A DNA stretch of 64,000 nt from Diphasiastrum complanatum (GCA_029204225.1 CM055100.1:7514713-7578712), one strand, 5' to 3'; shown: positions 33,706 through 48,440, numbered from the stretch's first letter. Program-made: numbers and translations. Notes: a model not told the origin generated them from the sequence alone.

Positions 33706-35809
33706 GCATTAGTCTTTTTTTTTTCAAAAACATTGTGTATGATAAAGACCAATACTAAGCAAATAAAACACACCTCCAAAACCACATCAGGCTCCTAAAC
33801 ATGCTTTCTAAACTTCCACAAATGTTGTGCCACAATTCGTCTTGGTCGAATTTTAAATCCTTTGCATTGCTTACACTCAATATATCTTTTCGTTGTACTC
33901 TTTTTTATACTAATTTCATGTAACAAACATAAGAATGGTTAGCTTGTTGATGCAAAAAATGATTTGCATGAGAATTAATCTGCTCTCAAATTTTTAATAA
34001 TTACAAATATATAGTACCAAGTTCTATGTCGAGCTCGAGTGTCATAACTTGATGACAATAATCCTCCACTAAGTACTCGATCAATCATTTGCGCTCTTTT
34101 TCGTGATTTTTTTTTTGATAAGCTTCCATCCTTTTTAATTTTTCAAAATCTCGTGGAAAATGTCATATGCAACACACCATGCTACATGTCCATATCATAA
34201 GTGCATATATTTCATAAATGCTACAATATAAGTACTTGTTTCGGAACATTTCTTCAGTAGATGATATATTCGTTGGTTGATCATGATAAAGATATTTGAT
34301 CTGTAATATATAAACAAAATTAATATTAAATCTTATTGAAGTACACGTGAAATTGACAAAATACCAATTACATACAAGGCATCAACTTTGAGATTAATGG
34401 TAGACATCTAACAAGACCAATCAAGTACTGGAGTTGCAAAATAACCAAATCAATCAAGACTAGCTTCAGATTTAGGCTATATTAAGTGGCATCTAAATTG
34501 ACTATGTGGCAATTGCTCCTAGAATCACTATGATCAAGCAATCGATGCAACCTTAAATGTTTGTAGGATAGCAAATCACTTCACTATCATTCAACTAACT
34601 ATGTAGATCATCAAAATCGCTCAAACATAGATGCTACAATTGCAACTCGGTCTATTGGCTTCCATATATGAGATAAAGAGGATTGGTCTGGGCCATTTTC
34701 TACTTCAACAAGGGTTGTGGAAGGATGGATAGCTTCTGCAGAAGCTCGAAAAATTCAGGCGCCTTAAGGTGACCAGCAAATTCCTTGATGGCCATTTTAA
34801 TTTTTCACTTGGAATGATTGGTTTGACCAAATATTGTTCAAATGGTGCCAAGACAAAAGTGACTTTTTTAGATTCAAAACAAATGTTGCAAGTGTCTCAT
34901 GACCATTAGCTTATGGCATGGAAGGTTTGGATAGATCAACATTGATGACCTACTAACGATGAATAAGGAGAATATGTTCTAAATCTTGATTGATTGATGT
35001 TCACTTTCTTTAAACTGTTTCTTCAACTTGAATCTTGGGTTGAGTGACCTCCTAGCACTTTGTGCATTCAACACAGTACATTTATTTGTTAATAATGATG
35101 GATCTTAATGGTTTAGACTTCTAACGAGACCAATCAAGAACAATGTGTACTCAAACATTAAAATTGCATCTTTTCAATGAATGTACAAAAAGATTCTCAT
35201 CAAAATAGTTATAGATCGACTTGAATGTGAGATCTAGGATTGTCCATAGGTAGAATACAACTTAATTCTACCATCTAATGTGAATTTACCATCGATGCAT
35301 GTGGTCTACAAGCTTCCATATATGAGACCAGGAGGATTGGCCTAAGCCATTTTCTACTTCAAGTGGCCTCAAACTTGAAAGCTTCTCTAGTGGAATGGAG
35401 TCCTTTCAAGAAGCCGGAGACACTAATTAAATGGCAAGAACTCTCTCATCCATCTTCACCAAATGTATGGTCTTTGTTCAAATATGGAGCATGTTGTGTC
35501 TTTACAAAGTGTTTCAAGTACAATGAAGAAAGTTGTTTGTGCAAAACTTTGTGGTAATAAAAAATTGGACTACAAGATCCTACGCCTTCTTGTGGATGGA
35601 GCTTCGTCCACCATTGCACTTCCCGATTGCTCTTTTATCTTTGTCCAAAGTGGACCTCGAATTGTAAGGATTGCAAATCTTTTGACATTGTTTTTTCATC
35701 ATCGTTTCTCTAATTGCACTCATCTCTGATGCAAAGCAAAGTGATGGGGCAAAAAGCTAGCTAGCTCGAAACAACTCTAGGATGATATGGTATGGTTTGA
35801 GAGTGGAGA
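33706..35809. other. spacer with a diverged duplicated segment
   Basis: No supported gene. Two copies of a segment starting GCTTCCATATATGAGA and ending CCATTTTCTACTTCAA occur at about 34,660 and 35,310. Each is followed by related but strongly diverged sequence, so an old repeat element is present twice. Confidence 0.5.
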
Positions 35810-36180
35810 TTGTTGGAGTGGATAGACAGATGCGCTTGGAGTGGAGTAAATAGACGTTGGAGATCGCTGGACTGGATAGACAGATGTGCTTGGATCATAT
35901 CCAACTGTAGTGGCCACATTGACTCCAAGCGCTCTGTACCAAGAATGAGAATTTGTTCCTACAAAAATGGATGCATTGTAGAAGGAGGTAGGTTTTTGTT
36001 CATTTGAAATAACATCATGCAGATGTTGAATTATTTATGATTCACATGCTATGAATACTCAATGTTAGGACATAGATGCGCTTGGAATCAATGTTAGTAT
36101 ATAGATGTGCTTGGAATCAATGTGGCCACTGCAATTGGAATCAATGTGGCCACTACAATTGGATCTCATTAACTAGAATT
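35810..36180. repeat. nested inverted and direct repeats
   Basis: TCCAACTGTAGTGGCCACAT then TGACTCCAAGCGC (35,899-35,931) is the inverse of GTGCTTGGAATCAATG then TGGCCACTGCAATTGGA (about 36,107-36,140). On the left the direct motif GGATAGACAGATG.GCTTGGA occurs twice; on the right AATCAATGT.... occurs three times. This could be a small foldback or MITE-like element; no clean target duplication was found. Confidence 0.5.
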
Positions 36181-36426
36181 GTTGGAGCATTGTAGGAACT
36201 ATTTTTTTTAATTAAAAAAATATTCTGAAACGTACTGTAGGTTCCATAAAGTGCGTTCCGACCTAAAAGGGTCAGAACAGGTTTCTAAGGTCTAAACCCA
36301 ATCCGCGTCTCCCTTTTTGATCAGGTTGCAAACTTTTGTGATTCTCTATCTCCCGAAGAAAGACAAAGATTCAAACATCTTTGTCTTTCCGAAGAAGAGC
36401 CCGATTCTAATATAGGTAATCCTTCA

Positions 36427-37357
36427 ATGGATATCCCATCGGAGGAATCATGCAATATGTTTTATAATCTAGATGATGATGGCTCAGTCATCAAAGATAC
36501 TAACGACAACATCATCATCAATAGGATGCACGACCTTACTCTCAAAATTTTGGCCACAACTTATTTACTCCTTGGGAGCAACAAGACCAAGGAGACAAAA
36601 ATAAGATACTTGCAATTTTGAATAATGAGTTTCCTCAATCAAATAAATCTGATGATGTATGGGCATTGACGAATATGTGTACGCATATTCGTCATAAGCG
36701 CCAATCGTTATGAAGATATGTTAAAAATGGCAAAGGTGGTACATGAGTCCAAGCATCCGAATCCGGATCACTTCAAACAACAACGTGAAGCGACGAAATC
36801 AAGAATTAATCTCTTGGACCAATCTCACCTAAACCGTGAGGGTGGAAAAGCCAATTTATAAGCCCAATTTGTAAGTTTTTCTTTTTTCGTTTGATTTTAT
36901 TATAGTAAATAGTTATGTTTTTAGTTACTAATCATGTTTCGTATCTAAATGAGTGCATTCATATTTGTATAGCAAAGAGATTTTGGGCAGAAATACGCAA
37001 ATGCTGAGTACAAGATTGGGTACCAACAAGGTTACAATGCTTTGGTGGACCATCTTGCTCAACAAGGCATTCAACTTATGGTAAATTCTTGCTACATTAA
37101 TCTCATTTCCTTCTATTATCTAGTAATCAATTTCATTAGTTTTTATTGCTTGTTAATGAATTTCATTTATTTACTTATTTGTTATTGACTTTTGTTTTTT
37201 TTTTTTTGTGATGTGTAGAGAAGTTGGTCATCTTATGTAGAGGAGGGGTCGGGTGAAGAAGCCGGTGAAGTGGAAGCGGAAGCGAGGAGATGTCCGGAAG
37301 TAAGAGTGAAGGACAAGCCTCCGCACAAGACTCGGATTCAGACGATGACAATTAAGG
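36427..37357 (+). pseudogene. broken multi-exon ORF, probably a transposon accessory gene
   Basis: Readable protein text in order: MDIPSEESCNMFYNLDDDG (36,427), after a frameshift WEQQDQGDKNKILAILNNEF and VWALTNMCTHIRHKRQS, after another shift YEDMLKMAKVVHESKHPNPD then REATKSRINLLDQSHLNREG, up to a stop at about 36,858. A likely second exon (36,973-37,078) reads QRDFGQKYANAEYKIGYQQG, and a third (about 37,219-37,354) reads RSWSSYVEEGSGEEAGEVEA and ends SDSDDDN. Introns are suggested by GTAAG/GTAAA and AG borders. No known domain is recognised. It lies divergent to the CACTA transposase, so a TnpA-like second gene is possible. Confidence 0.4.
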
Positions 37358-37496
37358 AGTCTCTGCTTATTTAATGTTTAATGTTTAATGTTTCTTTTAG
37401 CGTTTAGCTTTGATATAGCAAGTAGGAAGGAAGGGATTTTGTTTCAAGCCCTTTCTTAAAAAAAAACTCAATGTACTTTTTTTCAAAGAATCGGTT

Positions 37497-37498
<2 letters not shown>

Positions 37499-37562
<64 letters not shown>
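37499..37562. repeat. (TG)n microsatellite
   Basis: 64 bases of perfect TG repeat. Confidence 0.97.
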
Positions 37563-37566
<4 letters not shown>

Positions 37567-38253
37567 GTTTCACCATCTATGTTTTATCAATTGTTGTTGT
37601 ACATTTTAATTATTGTCTACAATTGCATTGTTTTTTTTAACTTTCTATGATTGTATTATGATCTTGTTTTTGTTATAAGAATGTTCATATTTCTATAAAC
37701 ACAATTTAAGTAACTTACATATAGTTCTTTTCTTTTTTAATGACAAATTTTGTGTAATTAGTATAAAAAACAAGACATATACTATAAATTTAACATTGAA
37801 ATTTAACAAACCATTTATTTAAGTGAAATCACAAAATTTCCATGTGAAGATTGACCACATACCTCATTTGATTGTCTTCATCAAAATCCATTTCTTTTCA
37901 AAAGCCATCATCCTTTTCATTCTACAAATCAACCAATCAAAACCAAATATAAGCAATACCTATCTTTTCTTTTATTTATGTGTAAGTTTATCTAATCTAG
38001 TATTAAGATCAAAACATAATGTACAAAAATCACATTGATTCAATCACCAAACAATTTAACAAACCATTTGATAAAATGACATGTAAATGCATCACTTAAT
38101 CTCACAAACTTAACATTTAAAGATTCATAACAATTTGATTGTCAAAAGATCTCTCCAAAAACTTTTTCTTATTCTACAAATCAAATACAAATGATACAAT
38201 GATTAACTATGAAATCTATGAGTGAATGCTAACTTCCATTGTATAAACACATA
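37563..38253. other. AT-rich spacer left of copia element 2
   Basis: No gene or repeat supported. Confidence 0.6.
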
Positions 38254-38258
38254 CCTTA

Positions 38259-38940
38259 TGTTAAAAATTCACAATTCTAGCTTGACTAGTTTTGGTCATA
38301 TGACTTGTAAATAGTTAGATGGTCATGATGTGGCTTGTCACACGTGCCAAATAGCATAGGATTCCATTCATAAGGATGTTCTCAAGTAGACCTAAGTGTT
38401 AGAACCTTTGGAATGAGTCCAAATTATGCTTAGATACAAGGGAGAAAAAATAGGAGCTATTTTTGGTAATTTTTGCATTGTTGAGGGATCTCCAAGATTC
38501 CAACCCTAACTTGGTAGGGATGAAAGATCCACCAAAATTAGCATTAGGGATAGGTTTAGGGCTACTCATACCTGCCCAAAACCGTGATGGATCATGTATA
38601 TATAGGTGATGATATCTCACCAAAATCAATCAAGCAATTTCATGATTTTTCTCTCATAATGGTGCAATTGCTCTCTATGTTCATAATTGTTTGAGTATTT
38701 GTGATTACTAATGATTATAGGATTGAATGTAGGTCTGGTGTACAGTACTCAGACTGTGGGAGGCCGTACTTTCACACGTGTGAAGCCTTCTTCAAGGATT
38801 TGGGCCATTTAGTGAGGTTCAAGCATAGATTTTTGATGGATTTTGATGGTTCAACTTGTGCTAATCTTATGAAATCATAATCTATTGTTTCCCTCATCAT
38901 TTCAAGTGTTTTAGGATCCTTATTTGCTGTAATTTTTACA
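38259..38940 (+). repeat. 5' LTR of copia element 2
   Basis: 682 bp, with a TATA-like TGTATATATAGG at about 38,595-38,606. Contains GGCCGTACTTTCACACGTGTG, a motif block also found in rearranged form in the LTRs of element 1. Confidence 0.95.
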
Positions 38941-38953
38941 TGGTATCAGAGCC
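38941..38953 (+). promoter_or_regulatory. primer-binding site (tRNA-iMet)
   Basis: TGGTATCAGAGCC directly follows the 5' LTR; complementary to the 3' end of plant initiator methionine tRNA. Confidence 0.92.
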
Positions 38954-39751
38954 TAAAGGCTGAAATGAGCTAAATCCTTGGTTTTCATTCAATTTGATCA
39001 CAATTTTTTATCTAAATCTTGTGTAGATTGGATCTTAGCATCTAGTATTGATTCTAGAACTCAAAGTGAGTCAAATACATTGGAGATTGGTGTTGTGTGA
39101 CTTCATTTTCAGGTGTCTAGGTGTCTAAAACCAGAGGCAAAGTTGAATTCAATTCACATTACCAAGATAGCAAGTTTTGCTTGCTCCAAGCATTGATTTC
39201 TAAGCGAGTTTTGGAGGTGATTTCATAGAGGAGGCTTTCTAGCATTCAAGGAGAGGGAAGATCAGAGTTTTGGGGACTCTTCAAGGCTGTTCTAAGGTGT
39301 AGTAGGCACCTCCTAAAGTGATTTAGGTTCAGTCCAACCATTGCTTGACTTATGCACCAAATTAGATCAATTTTTCATCAATTTTGATCATTTTTTGCTT
39401 GTGATTGGATAGTAGATTGTGTTGCATCCTCATTAAGTTCCATTTAGATCTTTTACAAGTGATTTTGGAAGTATATTAGGTTGCTGAAATTCACTCTTGA
39501 TCAGATCATTTGGAAGCTTTAATGTTCTTTATAGAAAGAGGGGCAATTCTACTAGTATTGTCTACTTCAATCAAGCAAGTGCATTGTTTCTAGTATTCTA
39601 TGATTTGATTTTGTTAGAGATCATTCTTAGATCTTTATAGGAAGTCTATTACTGATCTTTTCAGGTCCCTAAGAAGTGGGATAAGGTAGACCTTCAATCA
39701 AATCAATAGAAGTAACCTTCATTTGTGTCAAGTCCTTGATTAGGAGACTAG

Positions 39752-42700
39752 ATGGCATCTATAAATGCATATCTTTTGGATACTAATGAAAGGCTCAACA
39801 AAACTAACTATTCCATATGGAAAGTTAGAATGGAATCTATCATGATCATGCAAGATCTGATGGAAATTGTAAATGGTAAGGAGGGTGAACCTATTCATCC
39901 TCAAGAAAAAGCCAAATACATCAAGAGGTGCAATGTTGCACTACATTGCATAAAAATGAATGTTGCAAATGAACTCTTAAGAGAGGTAGGAGATTGCACT
40001 TCAGCTCAAGATGCTTGGGAGACTTTGCAAAAGGTCTATGAATCCAAGAACCAAACTAGAATGTTAGCTTTGAAGAATCAAATCTATAGAAGCTATCAAA
40101 AGAAAGGAGAGAGTGCACATACTTTTGTCCTAAGAGTAAAGGAATCGAACAAAGAGCTAGCCTTTATAGGTGACCCTATCAAGGATGAAGAGCTTGTTCA
40201 ACTCATATTGAATGGACTAAGCTTTGAATTTGACAATTTGGTTCAGGGATATGCAATTATGGGTAAGCTACCCATACTTGAAGAACTCCAAGGCACACTC
40301 ATGGCCGAGGAATCAAGAAGGAGCCAAATGCAAGAGAGGATGGATAGGCTTTCCATCCAAGGTGGAGATGACCAAGCTCTCTTCACCAAAGGCAAAGGCA
40401 AGTCCAAAGGCAAAGGATCAACATTCAAGAAGTCTACAAAGCTTGAGGATCAAGAAGGACCCCCAAAGGCATCTCCATCAACCACCAAAGTCAAGAAGGA
40501 CAAATCAAAGGTGAAGTGCTACTATTGTAGCAAGATGGGGCATTATGCCTCGGAATGCTTCAAGAGGAAGCAAGATCAAAGCCAAGCCAACATGAGCAAA
40601 GAGGAGGAGGAGGAGAGTTCACATGAGGAATCTCTCATGATGTCCATATTTTCTTCAACAAGCTTCAAAGGAGAACATCCTTGGTGGATTGACTCGGGTG
40701 CTAGTTCACACATGACTAGTAAAAGAGAGTTTTTCTCTTCTCTCTTATCTTATGATGGACCTATAAAGTCTATCTATACAGCAAATGATGAAGCTTGTAA
40801 GATTGAAGGAGTTGGTAGCATTCCCCTTTGCTTAGGATCTTCCAAAAAGATCAACATAGAAGGTGTTTTGTACATTCCTACAATAACAAAGAATCTACTA
40901 AGTGTTGGCCAAATGGTAGACAATGGTTTCAATGTTGACTTTGCTTCAAATGAATGTTTCATCAAGAAGAAGGGTAAGATAGTGGCTAAGGGCACTAGAC
41001 TTGGCAAACTTTATAAGCTGGATGCATTTGTGGATACTAATGTTGTCATGTTAGCCGAGGAGCAAGATCTTGGTTTTGAGGAGGAGCTCATGGAGGAGCA
41101 AGCACCAAACCCACCTATCACACCAAGGAGATCTTCAAGGGAAAAAGTGGAGCCATCAAGGCTCACATATCAAGGCAAAGGACAGCAAGTTGAGGGTATC
41201 TCATCCACTTCTTATGCTTTATCTAGTTTTGAAGAACCGTCTAATGTTGAAAATGCATTGAACTCCAAAGAATGGTATAAAGCTATGTTGGATGAGTATG
41301 ATGCCTTGATTGAGAATGAAACTTGGTTGCTTGTTGAGAGACCTCAAAGGAATGTAATAGGATGCAAGTGGGTCTTCAAGCTTAAGTTGAATGCAAATGG
41401 GAGTGTTAACAAACATAAAGCAAGATTAGTTGCAAAAGGTTATGCTCAAGAGAGAGGGATAGACTATGAGGAAACTTTTGCACCCGTGGCCAAGATGGTC
41501 ACAATAAGACTAATCATTGCACTTGCATCACATTTTGGATGGATTCTATGTCAAATGGATGTCTCTAATGCTTTCGTGAATGGTTTTTTGGAAGAGGATA
41601 TCTATATGGAGCAGCCACAAGGGTTCATCAAGCATGGAATGGAGAACAAAGTATGCCATCTCCAAAGAAGCATCTATGGCTTGAAGCAAGCCTCGAGATC
41701 TTGGAATTCAAGACTACATTGCTATCTTATTTCACTTTCTTTTGTTCAAAGTGAATATGATCCCACTCTTTACATTAAGTTTGATGATGTTGGTATTGTA
41801 CTTTTACTCATTTATGTAGATGACATCATCATTAGTGGAAATAGTGTTGATGGTATTGAAAAAATCAAGATAGATCTATCCTTAGAGTTCAAGATGGTAG
41901 ATCTAGGGTGTCTTCACTTCATCTTAGGCATAGAAGTACTTAGAGGGTCTGATTTTATCTTTATAAGTCAAGTAAACTATGCTCAAAGTCTTTTGAAGAA
42001 GTTTAAGATGGAAGTATGCAAAAGTGTTGACACACCAATGGAGCAAGATGTAAAAGTGCCAAATGAAGATGATGAAAGATCCTTCATGGACATCACTTTG
42101 TTTAGGCAACTTATAGGTTCCTTAATGTGGATCACTATAACTAGACCAGATCTTAGCTTTAGTGTATGTAGGTTGAGCCAATCCATGCAAAAGCCATTGA
42201 ATATCCATTGGAAAAAGGCTAAGAGGATTCTAAGATACATCTCGGGTACATTGGATTTTGGGATTCTATATAGAGGAGATGTGATTAACCTTCATGCATT
42301 TAGTGATTCAGATTTTGCAGGGGACAAGAGGGATAGGAAATCAACAAGTGCCTATTCAACTTTCATAGGAGAAGGTGTGGTTTCATGGCTTTCAAAAAAG
42401 CAAGAAACTATATCTCTATCTTCAACCGAGGCTGAGTACAAAGCTTTGACAACCACTACAAAGGAGGTACTTTGGATCAAGAGATTATTGGTGGAACTAA
42501 AGATCATGGATTCAGAGGAGGCACCAATCATCTACAATGACAATATATCAGCCCAACACCTTGCATCTAACCCAATCTTCCATGCAAGATCTAAGCACAT
42601 TGAGATATGCCATCACTTTGTGAGAGAAATGGTGCAAGCCAAGGAGATTGCTTTGGAGCATGTTCCAAGCAATGAATGTGTAGCTGATCTACTTACTAAA

Positions 42701-42778
42701 CCACTTCAAAAGACACCTTTTATGAAGTTCAGATCATCACTTGGAGTGATTAGTAAAGCAATGATTGAACCAAGCTAG
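39752..42778 (+). CDS. copia Gag-protease-RT-RNase H polyprotein without integrase
   Basis: One open frame of 1,008 codons from ATG 39752. Order: Gag with NYSIWKVRMESIMIMQDL and LHCIKMNVANELLREV; a CCHC zinc knuckle (CYYCSKMGHYASEC, 256-269); protease with WWIDSGASSHMT (catalytic Asp314); the pre-integrase block (VLYIPTITKNLLSVGQMVDN, KLYKLDAF, to about 430); then, only about 75 residues later, RT (EWYKAMLDEYDALIENETWL from about 507; QMDVSNAFVNGFLEEDIYME; YVDD 688-691); then RNase H (HAFSDSDFAGDKRDRKSTSA; SLSSTEAEYKAL; ADLLTKPL). The HHCC finger and DDE core of integrase, normally about 350-400 residues between protease and RT, are absent, without any stop or frameshift. Integration must have used integrase supplied in trans. 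Confidence 0.95.
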   Translation: MASINAYLLDTNERLNKTNYSIWKVRMESIMIMQDLMEIVNGKEGEPIHPQEKAKYIKRCNVALHCIKMNVANELLREVGDCTSAQDAWETLQKVYESKNQTRMLALKNQIYRSYQKKGESAHTFVLRVKESNKELAFIGDPIKDEELVQLILNGLSFEFDNLVQGYAIMGKLPILEELQGTLMAEESRRSQMQERMDRLSIQGGDDQALFTKGKGKSKGKGSTFKKSTKLEDQEGPPKASPSTTKVKKDKSKVKCYYCSKMGHYASECFKRKQDQSQANMSKEEEEESSHEESLMMSIFSSTSFKGEHPWWIDSGASSHMTSKREFFSSLLSYDGPIKSIYTANDEACKIEGVGSIPLCLGSSKKINIEGVLYIPTITKNLLSVGQMVDNGFNVDFASNECFIKKKGKIVAKGTRLGKLYKLDAFVDTNVVMLAEEQDLGFEEELMEEQAPNPPITPRRSSREKVEPSRLTYQGKGQQVEGISSTSYALSSFEEPSNVENALNSKEWYKAMLDEYDALIENETWLLVERPQRNVIGCKWVFKLKLNANGSVNKHKARLVAKGYAQERGIDYEETFAPVAKMVTIRLIIALASHFGWILCQMDVSNAFVNGFLEEDIYMEQPQGFIKHGMENKVCHLQRSIYGLKQASRSWNSRLHCYLISLSFVQSEYDPTLYIKFDDVGIVLLLIYVDDIIISGNSVDGIEKIKIDLSLEFKMVDLGCLHFILGIEVLRGSDFIFISQVNYAQSLLKKFKMEVCKSVDTPMEQDVKVPNEDDERSFMDITLFRQLIGSLMWITITRPDLSFSVCRLSQSMQKPLNIHWKKAKRILRYISGTLDFGILYRGDVINLHAFSDSDFAGDKRDRKSTSAYSTFIGEGVVSWLSKKQETISLSSTEAEYKALTTTTKEVLWIKRLLVELKIMDSEEAPIIYNDNISAQHLASNPIFHARSKHIEICHHFVREMVQAKEIALEHVPSNECVADLLTKPLQKTPFMKFRSSLGVISKAMIEPS

Positions 42779-42792
42779 ATAGTGAGGAGGAG

Positions 42793-43474
42793 TGTTAAAA
42801 ATTCACAATTCTAGCTTGACTAGTTTTGGTCATATGACTTGTAAATAGTTAGATGGTCATGATGTGGCTTGTCACACGTGCCAAATAGCATAGGATTCCA
42901 TTCATAAGGATGTTCTCAAGTAGACCTAAGTGTTAGAACCTTTGGAATGAGTCCAAATTATGCTTAGATACAAGGGAGAAAAAATAGGAGCTATTTTTGG
43001 TAATTTTTGCATTGTTGAGGGATCTCCAAGATTCCAACCCTAACTTGGTAGGGATGAAAGATCCACCAAAATTAGCATTAGGGATAGGTTTAGGGCTACT
43101 CATACCTGCCCAAAACCGTGATGGATCATGTATATATAGGTGATGATATCTCACCAAAATCAATCAAGCAATTTCATGATTTTTCTCTCATAATGGTGCA
43201 ATTGCTCTCTATGTTCATAATTGTTTGAGTATTTGTGATTACTAATGATTATAGGATTGAATGTAGGTCTGGTGTACAGTACTCAGACTGTGGGAGGCCG
43301 TACTTTCACACGTGTGAAGCCTTCTTCAAGGATTTGGGCCATTTAGTGAGGTTCAAGCATAGATTTTTGATGGATTTTGATGGTTCAACTTGTGCTAATC
43401 TTATGAAATCATAATCTATTGTTTCCCTCATCATTTCAAGTGTTTTAGGATCCTTATTTGCTGTAATTTTTACA
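42793..43474 (+). repeat. 3' LTR of copia element 2
   Basis: 682 bp, apparently identical to the 5' LTR, with an exact offset of 4,534 bases along its length (no indel). Confidence 0.95.
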
Positions 43475-43490
43475 CCTTATTAACTATTCT

Positions 43491-43668
<178 letters not shown>

Positions 43669-43794
43669 CCCTTTGATACTAACAAATACAATTGACGCCA
43701 AATCACAAACCGTGCATTGAGCAATTGAAATTTCATTTCGTGCACCATTTTTTTTGCCAAAAAAATTTAAATGAAAAACCCCTAAATCTGTTTC

Positions 43795-44085
43795 TTGGAA
43801 ATTTGCCACGGCGTGGCAAATTTCCAAGGAATTGTGTTTTTTGTTTTGCCACACGTGGCATGGAAAAAGTCACGCGTGGCAGTACCACGTGTGGTACAGC
43901 CATGCGTGGCTGTGCCACAAATTTAGAAAAGGCCGCCTTTCTCAGACCGGCGAAAATATGTCGGCCGAAAAATGTGCCGGTGTGGCTGTACCATGTGTCC
44001 GTTGCCATGCGCATTGCCATGCAGTTGCCACGCGAAAATGCCAAGCTCCCCTTATGTGCGTGGCAAAGTGCCAATGTATGTAGTT
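43795..44085. repeat. cluster of GCCAC/GTGGC palindromes
   Basis: A perfect 16-bp-arm palindrome (TTGGAAATTTGCCACG, G, complement; 43795-43827) is followed by TGCCACACGTGGCA (43847-43860), CACGCGTGG (about 43871), GTACCACGTGTGGTAC (43882-43897), GCCATGCGTGGC (43899-43910) and TGTGCCACA (43911-43919), then looser versions up to about 44,070. No gene is supported here. Confidence 0.8.
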
Positions 44086-44399
44086 GTGTCTTAGTCGATC
44101 ATATTATGGCTTCAAAAAAAAATTGTGTTTTTAAATATCTTTTACTTTTAAAACATCATTAGTATGACAAGGCTTTTGTGGCATACGACCACATTCTTGT
44201 TGTTTATGTTTCATGTCCATGCATTTTCCAATTGACCTTAGCAACTATTCACCTTTTTGAGTTCTGATTGGTGAACTAAGTTCTTGCAAAACTTTATTTT
44301 ATTTCTCTTAAAACGCTGATGATTGTTTTGTAGTTGCCAGCTAAATGAAGTATTTGTGGATTTTATAGAGATTTATTCAAAGACCACATAATTGATGGT

Positions 44400-45160
44400 T
44401 GTTGTGACGGTTGTTGAACATTTTTTTGGTGACAACAAGAAGACATTGTAAATTTGTGAAAATTGTGAATTGTGCATCATTAAATCGTGAAATCTTCTTG
44501 CAATTGTGAAAATCTCAAACGCTCATGAATCCAGTTGGTGAGATCTTGAATACTTAGTCATAAAATCAAGAATATTGGATTGAAGATTTGTTGGCTATTT
44601 TTGTGAATATGCATTGCTAAAAAGTGAAATTGTAAATATTGAATAATGAAAATAGTGACTACTATTATGAACATTGATTATGAAATTTTAAATATTCAAT
44701 TATGAAAATTGCAACTAATGCGTGAATATTGACTGTGAAATTGTGAATATTCAAGTTTCACTTAATTATCAAAAATATGCTGATTGCATTTTTTAATGTC
44801 ATTCATGGAATTGTGAATATTTTATTTTAAAAATCAATATGACTTTGTCAACACATAATTTAAAGCATAAATTGTCAATTTTATAACTTGAGACTATTGT
44901 CATCAAAGCATGACCACGATCATCAAAATCATGATATCAAATAGTAGAAGTGCCAGTAATTGGGATTTTTACGATGTTAAGAGGTGAAAATGTGAATACT
45001 ATTTGAAATTTTTAAAAAATCATGAAATGTGAGATTGTGCTTGTGTAACTACTTTCCAGGAAGAAATGGAATCTGTGGGAATTTTGATTATTACGAATGT
45101 TCTAAAATTGTATGCATCATCAATACCTTTAATATTCTAATGTGAATATCTTGAAATTGC
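44400..45160. repeat. AT-rich degenerate repeat field 2
   Basis: Words such as TTGTGAATATTGA, AATTGTGAAA and TATTCAATTATGAAAA recur irregularly, as at 20,870-21,720. No strict period; no gene. Confidence 0.6.
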
Positions 45161-48300
<3,140 letters not shown>

Positions 48301-48307
48301 CACATCA

Positions 48308-48440
48308 CCACTACTGCAGTGGCGATGGCCCACAGATCTAAGGGTGGGCAATGATACCACTGTTTTGAAAAAAGAGTGGTATCATTGGCCATCTCCATTA
48401 GATGGCCACTGCACCACCACTGCCATGGTGCAAAATACTT
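48308..48440. repeat. foldback (inverted repeat)
   Basis: A perfect 13-bp stem, CAATGATACCACT (48349-48361) and its complement (48375-48387), encloses a 13-base A/T-rich loop. Outside it, AGTGGCGATGGCC on the left and GGCCATCTCC...GATGGCCACT on the right extend the pairing with mismatches. It could be a small MITE or a hairpin-forming transcript. Confidence 0.6.

Larger units (their letters stand above)
38259..43474 (+). mobile_element. young Ty1-copia LTR retrotransposon lacking integrase (element 2)
   Basis: LTRs of 682 bp at 38259-38940 and 42793-43474 start TGTTAAAAATTCAC and end AATTTTTACA. I found no difference between them by eye. The 5-bp target duplication CCTTA is perfect (38254-38258, 43475-43479). 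The primer site TGGTATCAGAGCC (38941-38953) pairs with initiator methionine tRNA; the polypurine tract AGTGAGGAGGAG is at 42781-42792. The element is 5,216 bp with one uninterrupted ORF. Everything needed for transcription and reverse transcription is present, but integrase is not. Confidence 0.96.

Noticed and set aside
38399-38629. 76-codon minus-strand ORF present twice (also 42,933-43,163)
   Set aside because: It is identical in both copies only because it lies inside the two LTRs; no domain.
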